Shown here in pieces: positions 1 to 12,883 of a stretch of DNA of 64,000 bases. The translations under genes were made by a program, and so were the position numbers. Positions within the stretch are counted from its first letter, which is position 1, and each line of letters begins with the position of its first letter. Source of the DNA: Hydra vulgaris (Eukaryota; Cnidaria; Hydrozoa; Anthoathecata; Hydridae); NCBI RefSeq assembly GCF_038396675.1, contig NC_088924.1:21906001-21970000 (forward strand), in the 5' to 3' direction. The notes beneath the pieces are model-generated. The model made no database searches. It was not told the DNA's origin and saw only the letters and a program-made list of their open reading frames with translations.

Positions 1-812
1 ATTGGTGAAGGTAGTTCAGCTAAAGTGTACAAGTCAGTTGTACAGAAGAAAATTGCAGCAGTTAAAGTTTTTAAAATCCAATTTTCAAAGAAACGTGTTT
101 GGACGGTTTCTGATCAATTAAGACAACTCCAGCATAAAAATATCGTTCAATTCTATGGGTTTAGTTTACGCCCTACAGCTCTTTGTTTTGAGATTTGCTG
201 TGTTCAACTTGACGATGTGATTGTACATTCCTTAAAAGATTTATTAAATATTCTAAATGACAATAATTATTTCAAATTAAGTGAAAGGGTTGACTATATA
301 ACTCAAGCATGCAAAGGAATAGATTATCTCCACCAAAAAAATATCATTCATCGGGATATCAAACCAAATAACATGCTAGTGAGTGGCACTTTAGAAAATC
401 TCATAGTAAAAATTTCAGACTTTGGAGATATGACAACAATAAAAAATACAACAACAAGTAACATAACAACTGCAAATGGATCAAAATTAGAGGGTTTAAC
501 AATAAGCTATGTAGCCCCAGAAATTGCTAAAAAAAATACGAGTTTTCTTTCTGTATGGACAGATATTTATGCTATTGCTGTTTCAAGCTTTGAAATTTTA
601 TCTAACCTTAGCTCACCTTGGGAAAATATACTGCCATTCTCGATGCAATTAAAAACAATGAAAGACCAGATGTCAGCATATTAAGAAATCTCTATCCTGA
701 AAATGAGAAGGAGATTTCTAAACTTATTCACCTAATAACATTAGGTTGGAAAACATTACCAGAAGAGAGATTACCACTGGCAGATGTAAAAAAAGTTTTT
801 TTAAATTACCAA
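1..812 (+). pseudogene. Protein kinase domain, 5' truncated by the window and frame-shifted
   Basis: A Ser/Thr-type (TKL-like) protein kinase domain is open from the first base. A glycine-rich loop (GEGSSAKVYK) is followed by the AVKVF lysine, the catalytic loop HRDIKPNN near 348-372, DFG near 418 and a VAPEIA motif near 510. The N-terminus lies upstream of the window. Between about 615 and 645 the frame changes: the C-lobe continues in another frame with AIKNNERPDV and a terminal segment that fits the kinase helix after subdomain XI. A GT after position 812 is a possible splice donor. Either this copy is frame-shifted or the assembly has an indel. It lies upstream of the SET exons on the same strand and may belong to the same gene. 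Confidence 0.72.
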
Positions 813-1003
813 GTATTTGTTTACTTTCATTTTCAAAAAAATATTTATTTTGATTTTATAGTTTCTCAGAGAATTGACTTTAGTAAGTAGTAAAAGATTG
901 GATGTAGAAAATGGAAATGTAAGTCACACTTTTTAACATTTTCTAGTATTTTACGACTCATCCTTAGGCTTAACAAAATGATAGTATACAAATCTCTCCT
1001 TAG

Positions 1004-1229
1004 AATGAACCAGAAGTCATTATTGAAAATGTTCCTGACTCGGTAAGTGGTAGCAACTTTTAGCATACAACTTATAACTTTATCTCCTACTTCTTACAGC
1101 ATATTATGTTTTGGAGCTAATAATCAATACATTTAATAGCTAATACTTTACAGTTTCATTTTTCAGCATGAAGACTCTTGTTTATCGAGAGAACCACATG
1201 TCACAACAATAACTGTTGAAAAAAAATCA
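1004..1229 (+). CDS. Two small coding exons between the kinase and SET domains
   Basis: Two exon-like segments with AG/GT borders occupy 1004-1042 and 1167-1229. Both encode short acidic, Ser-rich stretches (NEPEVIIENVPDS and a segment ending TVEKKS). They have no domain I recognise. Their support is the pyrimidine-rich acceptors and gtaagt/gtatgt donors and their position between kinase and SET exons. This is modest evidence without transcripts. Confidence 0.4.
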
Positions 1230-1360
1230 GTATGTAACTCCATTTCCTATTATTATTCCTTATATTGTTTTTTACACATAAGATATTTTAATATTAAAAT
1301 TTTTAAAAATATTTTAATACATTACCATAAAAAAAAGATTTTTTACAATTACCATTTTAG

Positions 1361-1968
1361 CGGCGTCTTCCTCCAACTGAAATAGCAAAAAATTATATAT
1401 CAATGATGACAGATCCTGATTTTATATACAAGAAATTTATTAACAAAACAAAAGGTCAGGAGATAACTTTAAGTTTGGAAAGGTAATATAAAAAGTATTT
1501 ACAAATATTGTAAACATAACTTTTTGGTTTACGTAGGATATGGAGTTTTTGCATGTAAAAACATTCAAAAAGGAGAATTTATAGTTCAGTACAGGGGGGA
1601 TTTATGCCTAAAGTGCGAAATGATAGAAAAAGAAAAAGTATACGAACAAACTAATGCTGGGAGTTATGTATATGACTTTATGCACAATAACATTGAATAC
1701 AGGTAATAAACTTATCTTGTTTATTTCTATTTTGATATTAAAGGCATTATATTAAATCTTTTTAAATTTTAGTATTGATGCCACTTCTCATGAGGAATAC
1801 TTGGCTCGGTATGTCAATGACTCTAAATACTTTCCGAATGCAGTAATGAAAAAAGTTTTAACTGAAGATCGAAATCCACATTTGTGTTTATTTGCATTAA
1901 AAGAAATCAAACCTAATGAAGAAATTGTATACTTTTATGGTGTTGATGGTTTAACATGGCATGCAGCG
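1361..1968 (+). CDS. SET-domain methyltransferase exons (SET8/KMT5A-like)
   Basis: Three exons join in phase: 1361-1454, 1537-1702 and 1773-1968. The product contains GYGVFACKNIQKGEF (SET-N), a YRGDL segment, IDATSHEEYLARYVNDS (the position of the usual N-H-S-C pseudoknot motif, here RYVNDS) and IKPNEEIVYFYG with the conserved tyrosine region. The arrangement resembles the H4K20 methyltransferase SET8 more than other SET families. The exact NHS motif is degraded (VNDS), so catalytic activity is uncertain. The first intron must use a gtcagg donor to stay in frame; the stronger gtaata donor at 1483 would break it. Exons downstream on the same strand continue the transcript. Confidence 0.68.
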
Positions 1969-2194
1969 GTAAGGTTTTTCAATTTGGCGATTGTAACGTA
2001 TAATAAAACCTATTTTTTAGTTTCGGTATTACTCATAAAAGAAAAGAAAATTTGTATAACAAGAAAAAAAAATTTTTAAATAGCAAAATTTTGTAACATT
2101 TGAAAACTCTAGAGATAGATTAAAATATTATATAAATATTGAATAAATATAAAGTATTTGAAACAGTTTTAAAGTTTTGTTTATATACTTTAAG

Positions 2195-3290
2195 GAGTTA
2201 GAAAGGAAACAAGAGCAAATTAAGGAGTCAAAGGTAAATGATATTTTTCTAATTATTTGAGAATCTGTCTGTTAGTGAGATCAATACCATATAAACGTTT
2301 ACTAAATATCAGCTACTAAAAAGTAACTGTATATGCACTAAGTAAAATTTGACTTAGTCGAGTATTATATATTATAGTATTATATAAATATTTTTTATAT
2401 TGTAGAGTAATAAATCAAAAAAAAAACAAAGCTGAAATAAAACTGGCACAGAAACAGTCGCAAACAAATCAAGAGTTAGAATTTAAACTTAGAAAAAATG
2501 TTGCAGAAAATCCTCTATTTTTAATTAGTGATAAAAATCAAGTATCTTTTTTTATTACTACTTCTAAAACTTTAGTGCATTTTCAAATTAAATGGAAAAC
2601 ACAAATACTATACACAACAAGAAAATGAAACAAAAAATAATCAGTAATCAACTTTATGTAAATGCAAAACAATATCCTTTCTGTTTTTTAGAATTTCTCA
2701 GACTCAGTGAAGAAAGACGCTTCTAATGATGTTAAAAATGAAGTGAGTTAGTTCTTTAGTAAAAACAAAAAAGTAATTAAAGTATCAACTCTTGCATTGA
2801 GCATCTAACACTATTTCAACTTAAGAATCCCCTTATATTGATAGAAACTTTAGAATAATATTTCATTTTTTTTATAATTCAGCTTGTAATATTCTGAGTA
2901 TGCTTACAGATGAATTTGTATGAATGATGAAACTTTTAATTTTGACTTTGTATTTGGTTCTTTTTAATGAAAGTTTAAGCCTAACTTTGACTTCAAGTAT
3001 TTAGTAGTTTTGTTGTTTTTTTTATAATAAAATGATGATTAATTGATAGATTACAAAAGCTATCACTTCTACTTGGATAAACAAGTCAAATGTAAGAAAA
3101 AATGTCTTTATTGTTTTCATTTTTTATATTGTTATCATATTAGTTTAAAAAGATGAAACACTGAGACACTAGGGTTGTATAAAATGCTAAATTATTATAA
3201 CTTATTCATTCTAATATTTATAGAACCATTGTGTACCAGTAAAGAATGATTATGTCAACCAAAATACAGAGAGTGTGAGTATTTTAAATA
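2195..3290 (+). CDS. Series of short exons downstream of the SET domain
   Basis: Short exon-like pieces with AG/GT borders lie near 2195-2234 (Glu/Lys-rich, ELERKQEQIKESK), 2692-2741 and 3050-3090, with another piece ending near 3274. They encode charged linker without a recognisable domain. Introns are AT-rich and a few hundred bases long. The borders were read by eye, and some of these pieces may not be used. Confidence 0.3.
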
Positions 3291-3574
3291 CAAAATAGTC
3301 TTGTTTTACACAAGATATTTTTGTATTTAAAAATTGGATCTATAAAACAAATTAAACTCTGAATAGATTAAAATTTTTAAAGACCACATTAATGACAATT
3401 CAAATAACAGAAAAATAAATGTGCTGAAGTTTTTTTGAGTTAATTAACAACTAAAAAAAAAAAGTTAATTATACTAAAAATATAATTGTCATTTTTAAGA
3501 TAACTTAATTCAAAAATATTGCACTCTAAGATTTATGTTGATATTGCACTCTAAAATTTATGTTGATGATTTAG

Positions 3575-5261
3575 AATGAAGCTAATTCATCAGAAAAAAT
3601 TTCATCAAACAAGATAGCTGTTGAAGGTAAGTACTAGCACATATGAAAAAGATGAACGAACAGACTTTAAAAATAAAACATTTGAATTATTTTTTTTAAA
3701 ATTTTTTAAAATTTAGAGTTGGAAGTAATTGACTTAAGTGCTTGCAGCACATTACAAAACTCACATTTAGTAGAGGTTAAATTAATTTTTACCTTTTTTA
3801 AGCAATATAAATAAAGTCAGGGAAATTCAATCGATACTAAAATATTTTTGTAGGCATTATTTTCTAATAACTTAACACTGCTTTATCTTAATATTAATAA
3901 TACAGAAAAGAAAAAAATATAATTTTTAAGAATATTTAATTGGAAAAACCCTGCTTTCTATCTAAATAGTATAAAAAAAATTTTTTATCATTAATAAAAT
4001 ATCCTTTTGATTCAGATTGGAGCTAATTCTTCAGAAAAAGATGAATTCTTATTGGACAAGTTTATTGGTAGAGGTAAGCTTGTTCATATAAGCTCTAAAA
4101 CTTATAGATATGTCGCAGAAAAAATTTTTGTAAAAAGATTAAACAAACAAGGTTTTTAAAATTTAGACTTAGAAGAAATTGATTTTAGTGTTCAAACCAT
4201 ATTACAAGACTCACATTTAGAAGAGGTTGAGATGATCTTTTTCCTAGTTTATAGGTTTTATTACTTACATTATTACATTTCTAGGTAATAGTTTAAATAT
4301 TAAAATTTTTTCCTTACTTTACAAAAAAAAAAAAAAAAAAAAAAAAAAGTTCATATTATCAAACAAAATGTTTCAGAGTCGTTTTTATTAATAAAGAACA
4401 ATAGTGCTAAGTAATAATTGACAGCAAATTAGCCCTAGTTAATTCTTAGTACAACTACCAAGAAAACCTTTTTGGAGCTATGAATATATACAAATGGTTG
4501 AGTAACTATGCAAAATTTCTTAAACAAAATGTTTACATTTTGTTTAAGAAAGATATTTGATTTTTAAGATTTTGATAAAAAACTTCTTCAATTCACTTGT
4601 TTCAAAAAATATATATTTTCTTTAGCCACAAACGAGATTTGTAAACATATTTCAAAATGAATTGAAGAATCCAAATTTAAATTATGAAATCAAAAAAAAA
4701 GGTGTGGTGCAATGGAGGGTTAAATCTTTAAAAGTTGTAACTATATAACAATGAATTTTAAATTTCAGACAAATTTTGAATAGTTGCTCTTCCCTTTGTA
4801 TATTCATACCTCCAAAGGGTTTTCTTGGAAAAAAGCTATAAACATTAAACTTGATTTTTACAGTCCACATTAATGAAAATTCAAATACCAAAAAAAAAAA
4901 ATGTGCTGAAGTTTTTTTGAGATATTTAACAATTAAAAAAAAAAAAAAAAAATTTATGTTTAATAAAAAAAAAAATGTCATTCTTAGGTTAATTTAATTA
5001 AAAAAAATTGCAATATATATTATTTTTTTTTCAATAAAAAAATTCCTGTTGATGATTTAGAATGAAGTTAATTCATCAGAAAAATTCTCATCAGACAAGA
5101 TAATTGTTGAAGGTAAGTACTAGCACATATGAAAAAGATATATGAACGGACTTTAAAAATAAAACATTTGAATCTTTTTTTTGTAAAATTTTTTAAATTT
5201 AGACTTAGAAGAAATTGACTTGAGTGCTTGTAGCACATTACAAAACTCACATTTAGTAGAG
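3575..5261 (+). CDS. Three tandem copies of a two-exon module
   Basis: A pair of exons occurs three times: 3575-3626 with 3717-3775, 4016-4073 with 4167-4225, and 5061-5112 with 5203-5261. The first exon encodes E-x-NSSEK plus a variable tail. The second encodes an LEEIDLS segment followed by LQNSHL. In copies one and three even the introns match (the same gtaagtactagcacatatg donor region and the same 5' flanking repeat near 3380 and 4860), so that duplication is recent. Copy two is more diverged. The module has no recognised function and is acidic linker-like. A run of about 26 A lies at 4322-4348. Confidence 0.5.
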
Positions 5262-5455
5262 GTTAAATTAATTTTTACCCTTTTTAAGTAATAAAATAAA
5301 TTCAAGGAAGTTCAATCAATACTGAAATATTTTTTTACAGGCATTACTTTGACATTTTATTTAAAACCAAATAAGAACATTTAATAAAAAAGAACATTAA
5401 AAATTACAGAAAATTATTTGAGACTATTTTAATTTATTTCTATCAAATTTTGTAG

Positions 5456-7074
5456 AAAAAAATACGCAGAAAACAACCTACCAGAGTTTGCCCATTTTGT
5501 GGTGAGCTACATACAAAATTGAATCGCCACATCTTAAAGAAGCATATAGATGAAAAGACATTAGAAAAAATCAACACAAAAAATAAAACAGAAAAAAAAA
5601 AGAATATTTCAACAACTTAGAAAAAATGGCATTTTGCAATATAATAGAAAACAATTATCTGAAAAAAATCCAACTTACCTAAGAGAGAGATACTCTCAAT
5701 TAGAAAATGATCCAGTAATGTGCACTGGATGTTTTGGGTTTTATGCTAGATCATTTTTTAGAAGACATGAGATGAAATGCACAAAAGATTCTTGTGCTTC
5801 AGCTTTGTGTATACCATTAAACACCATGGATTCTGCATCACTAGAAAGTTATAGTGATGATTTTAAATCTTTTATCATTGGCAAATTAAGAGATGATGAT
5901 ATTGGACTACTCATAAAAAGCGATCCAACAATTTTAATGATTGGTTCTCGTCTCTATGATAAAATAAAAAGAAAAAAAGATAAAAGAACAGAAGTAAGAA
6001 GGTCAGTTAGGGCTGATATGAGGAGATTGGGTCACCTCTACAAACATTTTAAATCATTAGATATTCAATCAGTATTTAACAATTCAACTGATATGTTTCT
6101 CCGTAAGAACTTTACCAATCTAACAAAAGCAATTAGTCTTTATACATCATTTGAAAACAATGAACAAAAAAAATCTGGACTAAAACAAGCTTTGTGTTAT
6201 CTTATTTTAAATGCAGCGGAAAAGCTAGTAGGAAACTTATTAGCTAATGATGATGATAGTGTTGCAGAAGATATTTCAAATTTTATTAAACTATATAATC
6301 TGGAAAAAGAAAATGTCTTTGGTGATGCCAGTTATAATCTTAATAATAGAAGAAATAAAAAACTTAAAAAACCAGCAAACTTACCAGTTGAAAGTGACAT
6401 TATTCTTCTAAGAAATTTTACTATAGAAACAATAGATAAACTAGTTAACGACAAGTTCATGATGTGGGATCTACATTCATTTGTTTTGTTAAGGAACTGT
6501 ACTTGTACAAGGTTAACTTTATTTAATGCCAGGAGAGGTGGTGAGCCAGCAAGGTTGCTTTTGACTGATTGGAAGGAAGCAGATGAAGGGGCATGGGTTG
6601 ATCAACAAAGAATTAAATCTTTTTGTGATGATTTTGAAGATAATCAGATGAAAATAACCTATCAGACTGGAAAAGGGAATAATCATCTTGTTCCAATTCT
6701 TTTTCCAGTTGATACAATAGCAGCAATGAAAATTTTGTCTGACATTAAAATTCGTAATGATGTTGGAATTAAAAACAATAATCCTTATGTGTTTGCAAGT
6801 GGAAAAAGTTCTGATAGCCATTGCTCTGGTTGGCATGCACTTACAAGCATATGTGAAAAATTACCTTTAATAAATAAAACTAGGTTAAATGCCACTACCA
6901 ACAGACATAGGCTGAGTACTCTTATTGCTTCACAATCAATGATAGAGAGTGAACGCAACCTTTTTTATGAGCACATGGGGCACAGTGAAGCAATTAATAG
7001 AAATATTTACCAAGCTCCGCCTGCCATCATGCAGCTCATCAAAACAGGAAAGCGATTGCAAACCATTGATGAAG
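5456..7074 (+). CDS. C2H2 finger plus Crypton-like tyrosine recombinase domain protein
   Basis: One large exon encodes a C2H2 finger (CPFCGELHTKLNRHILKKH) at 5489-5545, a second Cys/His cluster (CTGCFGFYARSFFRRHEMKC) near 5720, and then a tyrosine-recombinase fold at the C-terminus. The recombinase segments are an arginine box (NARRGGEPARLLL), NRHRLSTLIAS, HMGHS and the candidate nucleophile tyrosine in NRNIY. This architecture is known from Crypton-derived and domesticated animal proteins. The finger and the recombinase are in different frames; the switch falls in an A10 run at about 5591-5601, so either a 1-nt indel or an assembly error separates them. A gtaaaa donor ends the exon. It could be part of the kinase/SET gene or a separate gene. 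Confidence 0.65.
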
Positions 7075-7150
7075 GTAAAAATTAATCTAAGTTTTAACAA
7101 ATTTAAAATGTTTCTTCTTTTTAAAAATTTAAAAAAATACCTACAGTTTA

Positions 7151-7613
7151 AACAATATGACATTAGGTGAACAAAGCACAAGTAATGAACCACAGAAAAA
7201 AATACAAAAGACAAGTTTGATCAATCATCCTCCAGAAAATAATGGTAAATATGCAATTCTTATCAAACCAATAATTTTCTTAAAATTACACCCAGGAGTT
7301 TAACTTAAAACAAAACAAATATCTATACATAAACAAATTAACTATTTTAGTACTTTTTATCATATATGTAACGAAAGTCGTAACAAAGTCTCAGAGCTTC
7401 TACTTTGTTACGACTCAGACAACTTTGTTTAGTCTCAGACAAAAGAAATAAATAAACAGGAAATAACAAATATTTTATCACAGCATTTGTATTTAGAAAT
7501 TTGCCAATAATTGTTTGAATTATATTATATAAACTTTTTAATAGGTATTACCAGTTCCTGTAAAGAATTCCAATCTTGTTTAAGAAACATGACATTAAGT
7601 ATGATTTTTTATG

Positions 7614-7698
<85 letters not shown>

Positions 7699-9820
7699 TA
7701 TAGCATTGCTGTTTTAAAACATATTTCATAGTATTATGCATAGGAGTATGTATAATTCATGAATGAATGCATACACCATTCTTCAAAAGAGATTATAACA
7801 TAAAGTGGCATTAATGAGAAAAGCACAAGCATTTGCAGAATCTTATATATATATTTAAAAAAAGTATGTACCTTAAAAAATATCAGAAGCATCACAAAAA
7901 CACATCATTTATGAATATTCAAATAATTTGACAATAAACATTAAGAATTTGAATATGCACAAACAAGAAGACATTTATAAAATTAAAAGGTATACAACAC
8001 TAGTGACATATTTTCAAGTCAGCATATTATAATTCTCTCTAATATTTCCTTGCCTGTATTATTCACTATATAAAAAGCCTAAAGCTATTATTTACAATAA
8101 TTAATTAAATGTTTAATAATTAAGCAACTGCAATTTTCAGCATCACAAGTTGTTTTATTCGAAAAATTAGAAAATGTTACTTTCTTTTAAAACTTGATTT
8201 TTCAAAGAAACTCTAAGGTAAGTATGGGTATTAAGGCCCACCTAAAAAAATGAAAATGTAAAGAAATGCTGATTTTTTTTTGCTGCCAGTGATAAAACCA
8301 GATAACTCTAATATTTTAATGTCGAAAAAAAGTTTCACAATTTATTTTTTCCCTAAGTTTGGATTAGTGGGCCTTATTACCGCCGGGCCTTAATACCCAC
8401 ACTTACCTTATACTAGAACTTCATTGATATTCATAGTAAACAAAAACTTAAACACCACACTCATATGCATGATTCCTTGTAGCTCATCAGAATGTAAAAA
8501 AAGCTTCAGAAATTTGCCATCTTACCAAAATCTTGTAAATAGAATTACACAAAGTTGCTTAAGCAAAAGTTTACTTGCTGTTTTAATTACTCTATTTAAT
8601 TATTTAGGTACAAAGATTTTATAAAGAGAGAATACTAAACTTTTATTATTACTAGATAATGGTATTTTATTTTGAGAATGTCATGATCAAAAGCACTCAG
8701 TTCCTTATGATTCTTTGCAGGCTTGTGTTAAATGACTATCCAGTAGCAAAATTTTTGTTAAACTGTGTATATATATGCAATAAACATTTCAACTAATTTG
8801 GACTTAAAATGATGAAATTTATTTTGTTAATTATTACAGAGGGTGATTTAAAAACGCCACTTTTTGAAACAGATCCGAGTGATTCAGATGATTCAAAAAA
8901 TAAAATTCACAGAGAGAATGGTAACTATGTTTTTTTTTCTAAAACAAAATAGAGTAAAAAAAAAAAAAAAAAAAAAAAACAATATAAATTTCAAACTTTT
9001 CGCATCAAATAATATAATAATTTCAATTGCTATGCATGCCATTTTCATTACTAATTAAATTACTGGAAATAAGTCTTTCTCAAAAAATTGATTTCTTATG
9101 ATTTTTCTAAATCATTTGTCAAAAGTCTTACTTTGCATTCAACAATACGTATAAGCGACTATTATAATAATATTAAAATATATTTAACTATATCAATTTA
9201 ACTTTGTAAAAAATTATGCAAAATTATTTTCCCCAGTAATGCTTTTAATTTTAGAGAATAAAGCAATAAACAGAAACTATTGTCGTTGGACAGTTGAGTA
9301 TGAAGACCTGTTTTTTAAATGGTTTCAAAAATACTTGGACAAAAAAGCTGGTTGGCCAGGTATTAGTTTTAAATAGAATATTGTTAGTATCTTAAAATCA
9401 ATGAATTAGAAGTTTTAGCAAATTCACCTAAAAAACAATTATACCAATTTGGTGTTTATGTTACCTAGCAACAACTAGTTATAATGAAATCCTTCAATTA
9501 GGAGTAGTACAAATCATATTTCTATATTAAGTTAACTTGACTTTTATTGAAAAATCAGTTTTTAAACTTTAACAAATTAAAAAATGTAAAGCTATATTTT
9601 TATAAAATTTCTAACTAATGTACTTCTAAGAGTAAGCTAAATTTTATCAATAAACAAGCAATAAAAATGATATTTTTATTTAGAGCGTGATTACATAAAA
9701 AAATTTCAAGAACTCGTACCATACTCATACAAAACAATAAGAACAAAAGTAAACAACGAAAGAAAGAAAAGATGCAACTCAGTAACGCTTCGCAAAAAAA
9801 GTATGAACATCAGCGTGTGA
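7151..9820 (+). CDS. C-terminal exons following the recombinase exon
   Basis: Exon-like segments with good borders lie near 7151-7243 (Gln/Lys-rich), 8841-8920 (acidic, ETDPSDSDDS), 9256-9359 (WTVEYEDLFFKWFQKYL) and 9684 to a stop near 9820 (basic, KVNNERKKRCNSVTLRKKS). The last two resemble a small helical DNA-binding-type tail. Together they look like the 3' end of the recombinase-domain gene. Intron lengths run from about 320 to 1,600 bases. The 7,244-8,840 intron holds a TA microsatellite and a MITE-like element. Confidence 0.42.
7617..7697. repeat. (TA)n microsatellite
   Basis: About 80 bp of uninterrupted alternating T and A inside an intron of the recombinase-domain gene. Apparent open frames across it are artefacts of the repeat. 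Confidence 0.97.
8214..8410. mobile_element. Short MITE-like element with 26-bp inverted ends
   Basis: The ends are nearly perfect inverted copies: TAAGGTAAGTATGGGTATTA at 8214 and its complement ending at 8410, extending through AAGGCCC. The element is about 197 bp with no coding capacity and sits in an intron. The superfamily is not assigned. Confidence 0.7.
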
Positions 9821-10498
9821 AAATATCCTACTTCAGCATTTCTCTTTTTTTTCTTATGTTAAATATTTAACTAACAAACCCTTAACTTATATATATTAAT
9901 AGTATTCTTAAATATTTCGATTTTTAGCCTATTTTGTTTTATTCCTTAAAATTTTATCTTTAAGGAACTAAATAATGGAGCATATTGTCATTTCCGCATA
10001 TTAAAAGTTATGTACAAATGAAACTAAAAAGTTAATTTTATTTAAAAGTAACTCTCGTTGTAACATGTTATAATCACATCTTACAAATGTTTCTCAACTA
10101 ATTTTTTTTGTATTTTTATTCCCAAGATATGCATGTTTAACCCTTTAGCGCCCACCAGGGCTTAAAATTTTCAAAAAATTCCAAAAACTTCAAAAAGCAA
10201 TTGTTTTTTGATCTAGATTATGAATTAAAAAATAAAATTTTAAAATTTCACTAGCAAACCCAATTATGTCATTGTAGCATATCTGCTACAATGGGAATAC
10301 GAGGAAAAAAATAACAAAAGTTTTCTTAAAAAAAAGATTTTGTATTTAAGTATATAAAGAAATAAAGAAATTTGAAAATTGAAACTTTGCTATTGATTTC
10401 ATTTTACAAATTCTGTTCTTATTAAATAAAACACAATATATCTTATAAGACAGTTAACAACCATTTATACTATAAATATAAACAAATTTTAAATGCCA

Positions 10499-12320
10499 TT
10501 AATGGTAGTCATGATAACAATTTCTGTCCTTATTTAAGCATAACCAAACATTGCACTTTTTGCAACGAATATAAGAAAAACCAGTTTTGCATTTCTTACA
10601 CCGCTGCCGTTTGTCACTATAAGTTGGTAAGTGGTCAAATCCATCCAGACGGATATCTTTTGTAGGATTACTCTGAACAGCAGCAGCTCTTTTGGTTGGT
10701 ATAGGTATTGCATCAAGAGATGCTCTTCCAGCTTTTCTTTTTACAACAGTTACCAAGCTAGAAGCTACTGCAGCTTGAAAATTTTTTAGAGGCATGAATT
10801 TCTTGCTGGGGCAAATAATTTTTAAGTCCCGACGATACAAAAACCAGGCATTTGATAATGCAATAAGAAGGGTATGTGCCCATACATATATATACCATCT
10901 ATGGCATTTTAAATTTGGTTTGTAGAATGAGCACATCATATCCAGTTTGTCAACTCCACCCATATTTTTATTATAAAACTGGACTATATATGGTTGTTTT
11001 ACCATAATATGTTTGCAGGTTTTTCTATCATAACGCCTTACTGAGTTGATTGGTTCAATACTAGCAAAAGACGAAATTAAAGTAACTACCTTGTTATCTA
11101 TCCAAGAGACAGCTATGTTATTAGATTTGATGTCAGTACGATAGTCAAACGATCCACGCCCTTGATTTTTTAATTCTTTTTCAGAAGTGAATGGGCATTT
11201 GTTAAGGCGCTTAAGGCGAGCTGTTCCAACATACCATATTCTACGCTTTTTTAGCTCATCTAGCAAAGGCAATGAAGAAAAGTAATTGTCAGCAAATATT
11301 TTAAAATTATGATTTTCTGGCAAAGTTGAGGTCATTTTAATTACAACAGATGCCCCGACACCATGAGGAGAAACTTCATCTTTCTTTTTTATTTCTTTTC
11401 CTTGATATAAATCAAAGTCATACAAATACCCACTGACACCACATCTAGCCCAAAGTTTGAACCCCCATTTATTGGGTTTTTTTGGAAGGTATTGCTTCAA
11501 AAATGACCTTCCTTTGAAGGGAACCATTATCTCATCAACTAATTGATTTTCCTCAGGAGAAACTTAAGAAATTTTCTCGCAGTTTTTCCAACCAAGGTCT
11601 TAATTTCCAAGCCCGATCATTTTTCTTTACTTCATCTGTTACGTTTAGATTGTCAACAAAGTGTAAATAGCGGAGGATAGAAAGAAATCTATTCCTTGAT
11701 AATATTGAACTTACTCCATCATAATTCATAAAGGTTTCCCAATAAGATCTCACAGATGGTAGTTTTACAAGACCCATACGAAAAAAAACACCAATAAAAG
11801 ACTCTATTTCATTCGATGTGACAGAAATATTTGTACCTGATGACTGGCAACTATATAAACTAGATTGTTCAGCAATAATGTCTATAAGATTGTCATCAAC
11901 AAACATTTTAAAATATTCGTATGGAGTAGTAGTTTCGTCCGGAATAGGTTCAATAGGTACCTCTTGAAAAGCAATATCACCAATCAAATCATTATCTAGT
12001 GTAACCTTTTTCCAAAGTGGTAAACTTGCTTTTTTTTGTTTTTTGTTGTTGACTATTTTGGATTTTTTTGGGAGTGGGGCTGAAGAGTTGGAATAGAGCA
12101 TATCATCACGTGTACTACTTTCCTGGGTAAGAGACTCCGATATTGGAAAAATAATGTTGTCATTGTTGTCATCATGCACAACCTTAGTATTGCTTACAAC
12201 TGCAGTTGAAACATCAGATTCAAATTCAGAGTCTGACTCACTAAGATCCTCAAAATCACTTTCACCATCAAGAATAAATGCGAGAGCATCTTCAATATTT
12301 AATTTTTTATTTTTATTCAT
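10499..12320 (-). pseudogene. piggyBac transposase, single frameshift
   Basis: A DDE transposase of the piggyBac (DDE_Tnp_1_7) family is read in two frames. The N-terminal part (11553-12320) has an acidic region and the SNEIESFIGVFFRMG / SYWE segment. The C-terminal part (open to about 11559 and stopping at 10499) carries VDE-x-MVPFKGR with the first catalytic Asp, FADNYFSS with the second, and NMGGVDKLD with the third. It ends in a cysteine-rich C-terminal zinc domain (CKKCKTGF, CKKCNVWLC). The two halves abut around 11,553-11,565 and differ by one nucleotide. With intact TIRs this is a recently inactivated copy, or there is an indel in the assembly. Total length of about 600 aa is usual for the family. 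Confidence 0.9.
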
Positions 12321-12340
12321 CTAAAGAAGAACAATATATG

Positions 12341-12347
12341 TGCATAT

Positions 12348-12381
<34 letters not shown>

Positions 12382-12383
12382 AT

Positions 12384-12464
<81 letters not shown>
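12341..12464. repeat. (TA)n microsatellite
   Basis: About 120 bp of TA repeat with scattered CA/TG interruptions, inside the piggyBac element just upstream of its transposase start. Open frames on both strands here are spurious. Confidence 0.97.
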
Positions 12465-12468
<4 letters not shown>

Positions 12469-12883
12469 TAACAATGTATACTTAAAAAGTCCATAGTAGC
12501 ATATATGATACATATAAATTCAAATAGCATTTTGTGGTAGTTTCAAAAAGAGAAAACTCTCTTAAATACTTCTAAAACTTACATGTATTATTAATTTACA
12601 ATAAAATAAACAAATAAGCTTCAATATTCATAAAAAAAAAGGTAAAAACTTACTTTGAAAATACCTTGCCTGACAACAATCACCCGATTTTTAAAAAGAC
12701 GATTTTGATGTGTTTTTATGCCTTGATTATCCAATTATATTAACCTTGCTAAATCGGACCAACAAAAATATGTTGTAAATATGCTACAAAAGGTGTTTTT
12801 GAGATCACTGTGTTGACAGGGTGGCCATAAAAGGTTTCTGAAGTTATGTAGCAGATCTGCTACACGGGGCGCTAAAGGGTTAA

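Larger units (their letters stand above)
10137..12883 (-). mobile_element. piggyBac-type DNA transposon with TIRs and TTAA target duplications
   Basis: The element spans 10141-12879 and is flanked by TTAA on both sides (10137-10140 and 12880-12883), the piggyBac target-site signature. Terminal inverted repeats are CCCTTTAGCGCCC and its exact complement. About 130 bp inside the left end and 15 bp inside the right end sit matching 18-bp near-palindromes (TGTAGCAKATCTGCTACA) at 10274-10291 and 12847-12864, plausible transposase sites. It carries one transposase gene on the minus strand plus a (TA)n tract near its right end. Confidence 0.93.

Noticed and set aside
12278..12530. Overlapping open frames across the piggyBac right end
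   Set aside because: Created by the (TA)n tract; the real gene is the minus-strand transposase ending its N-terminus at 12320.
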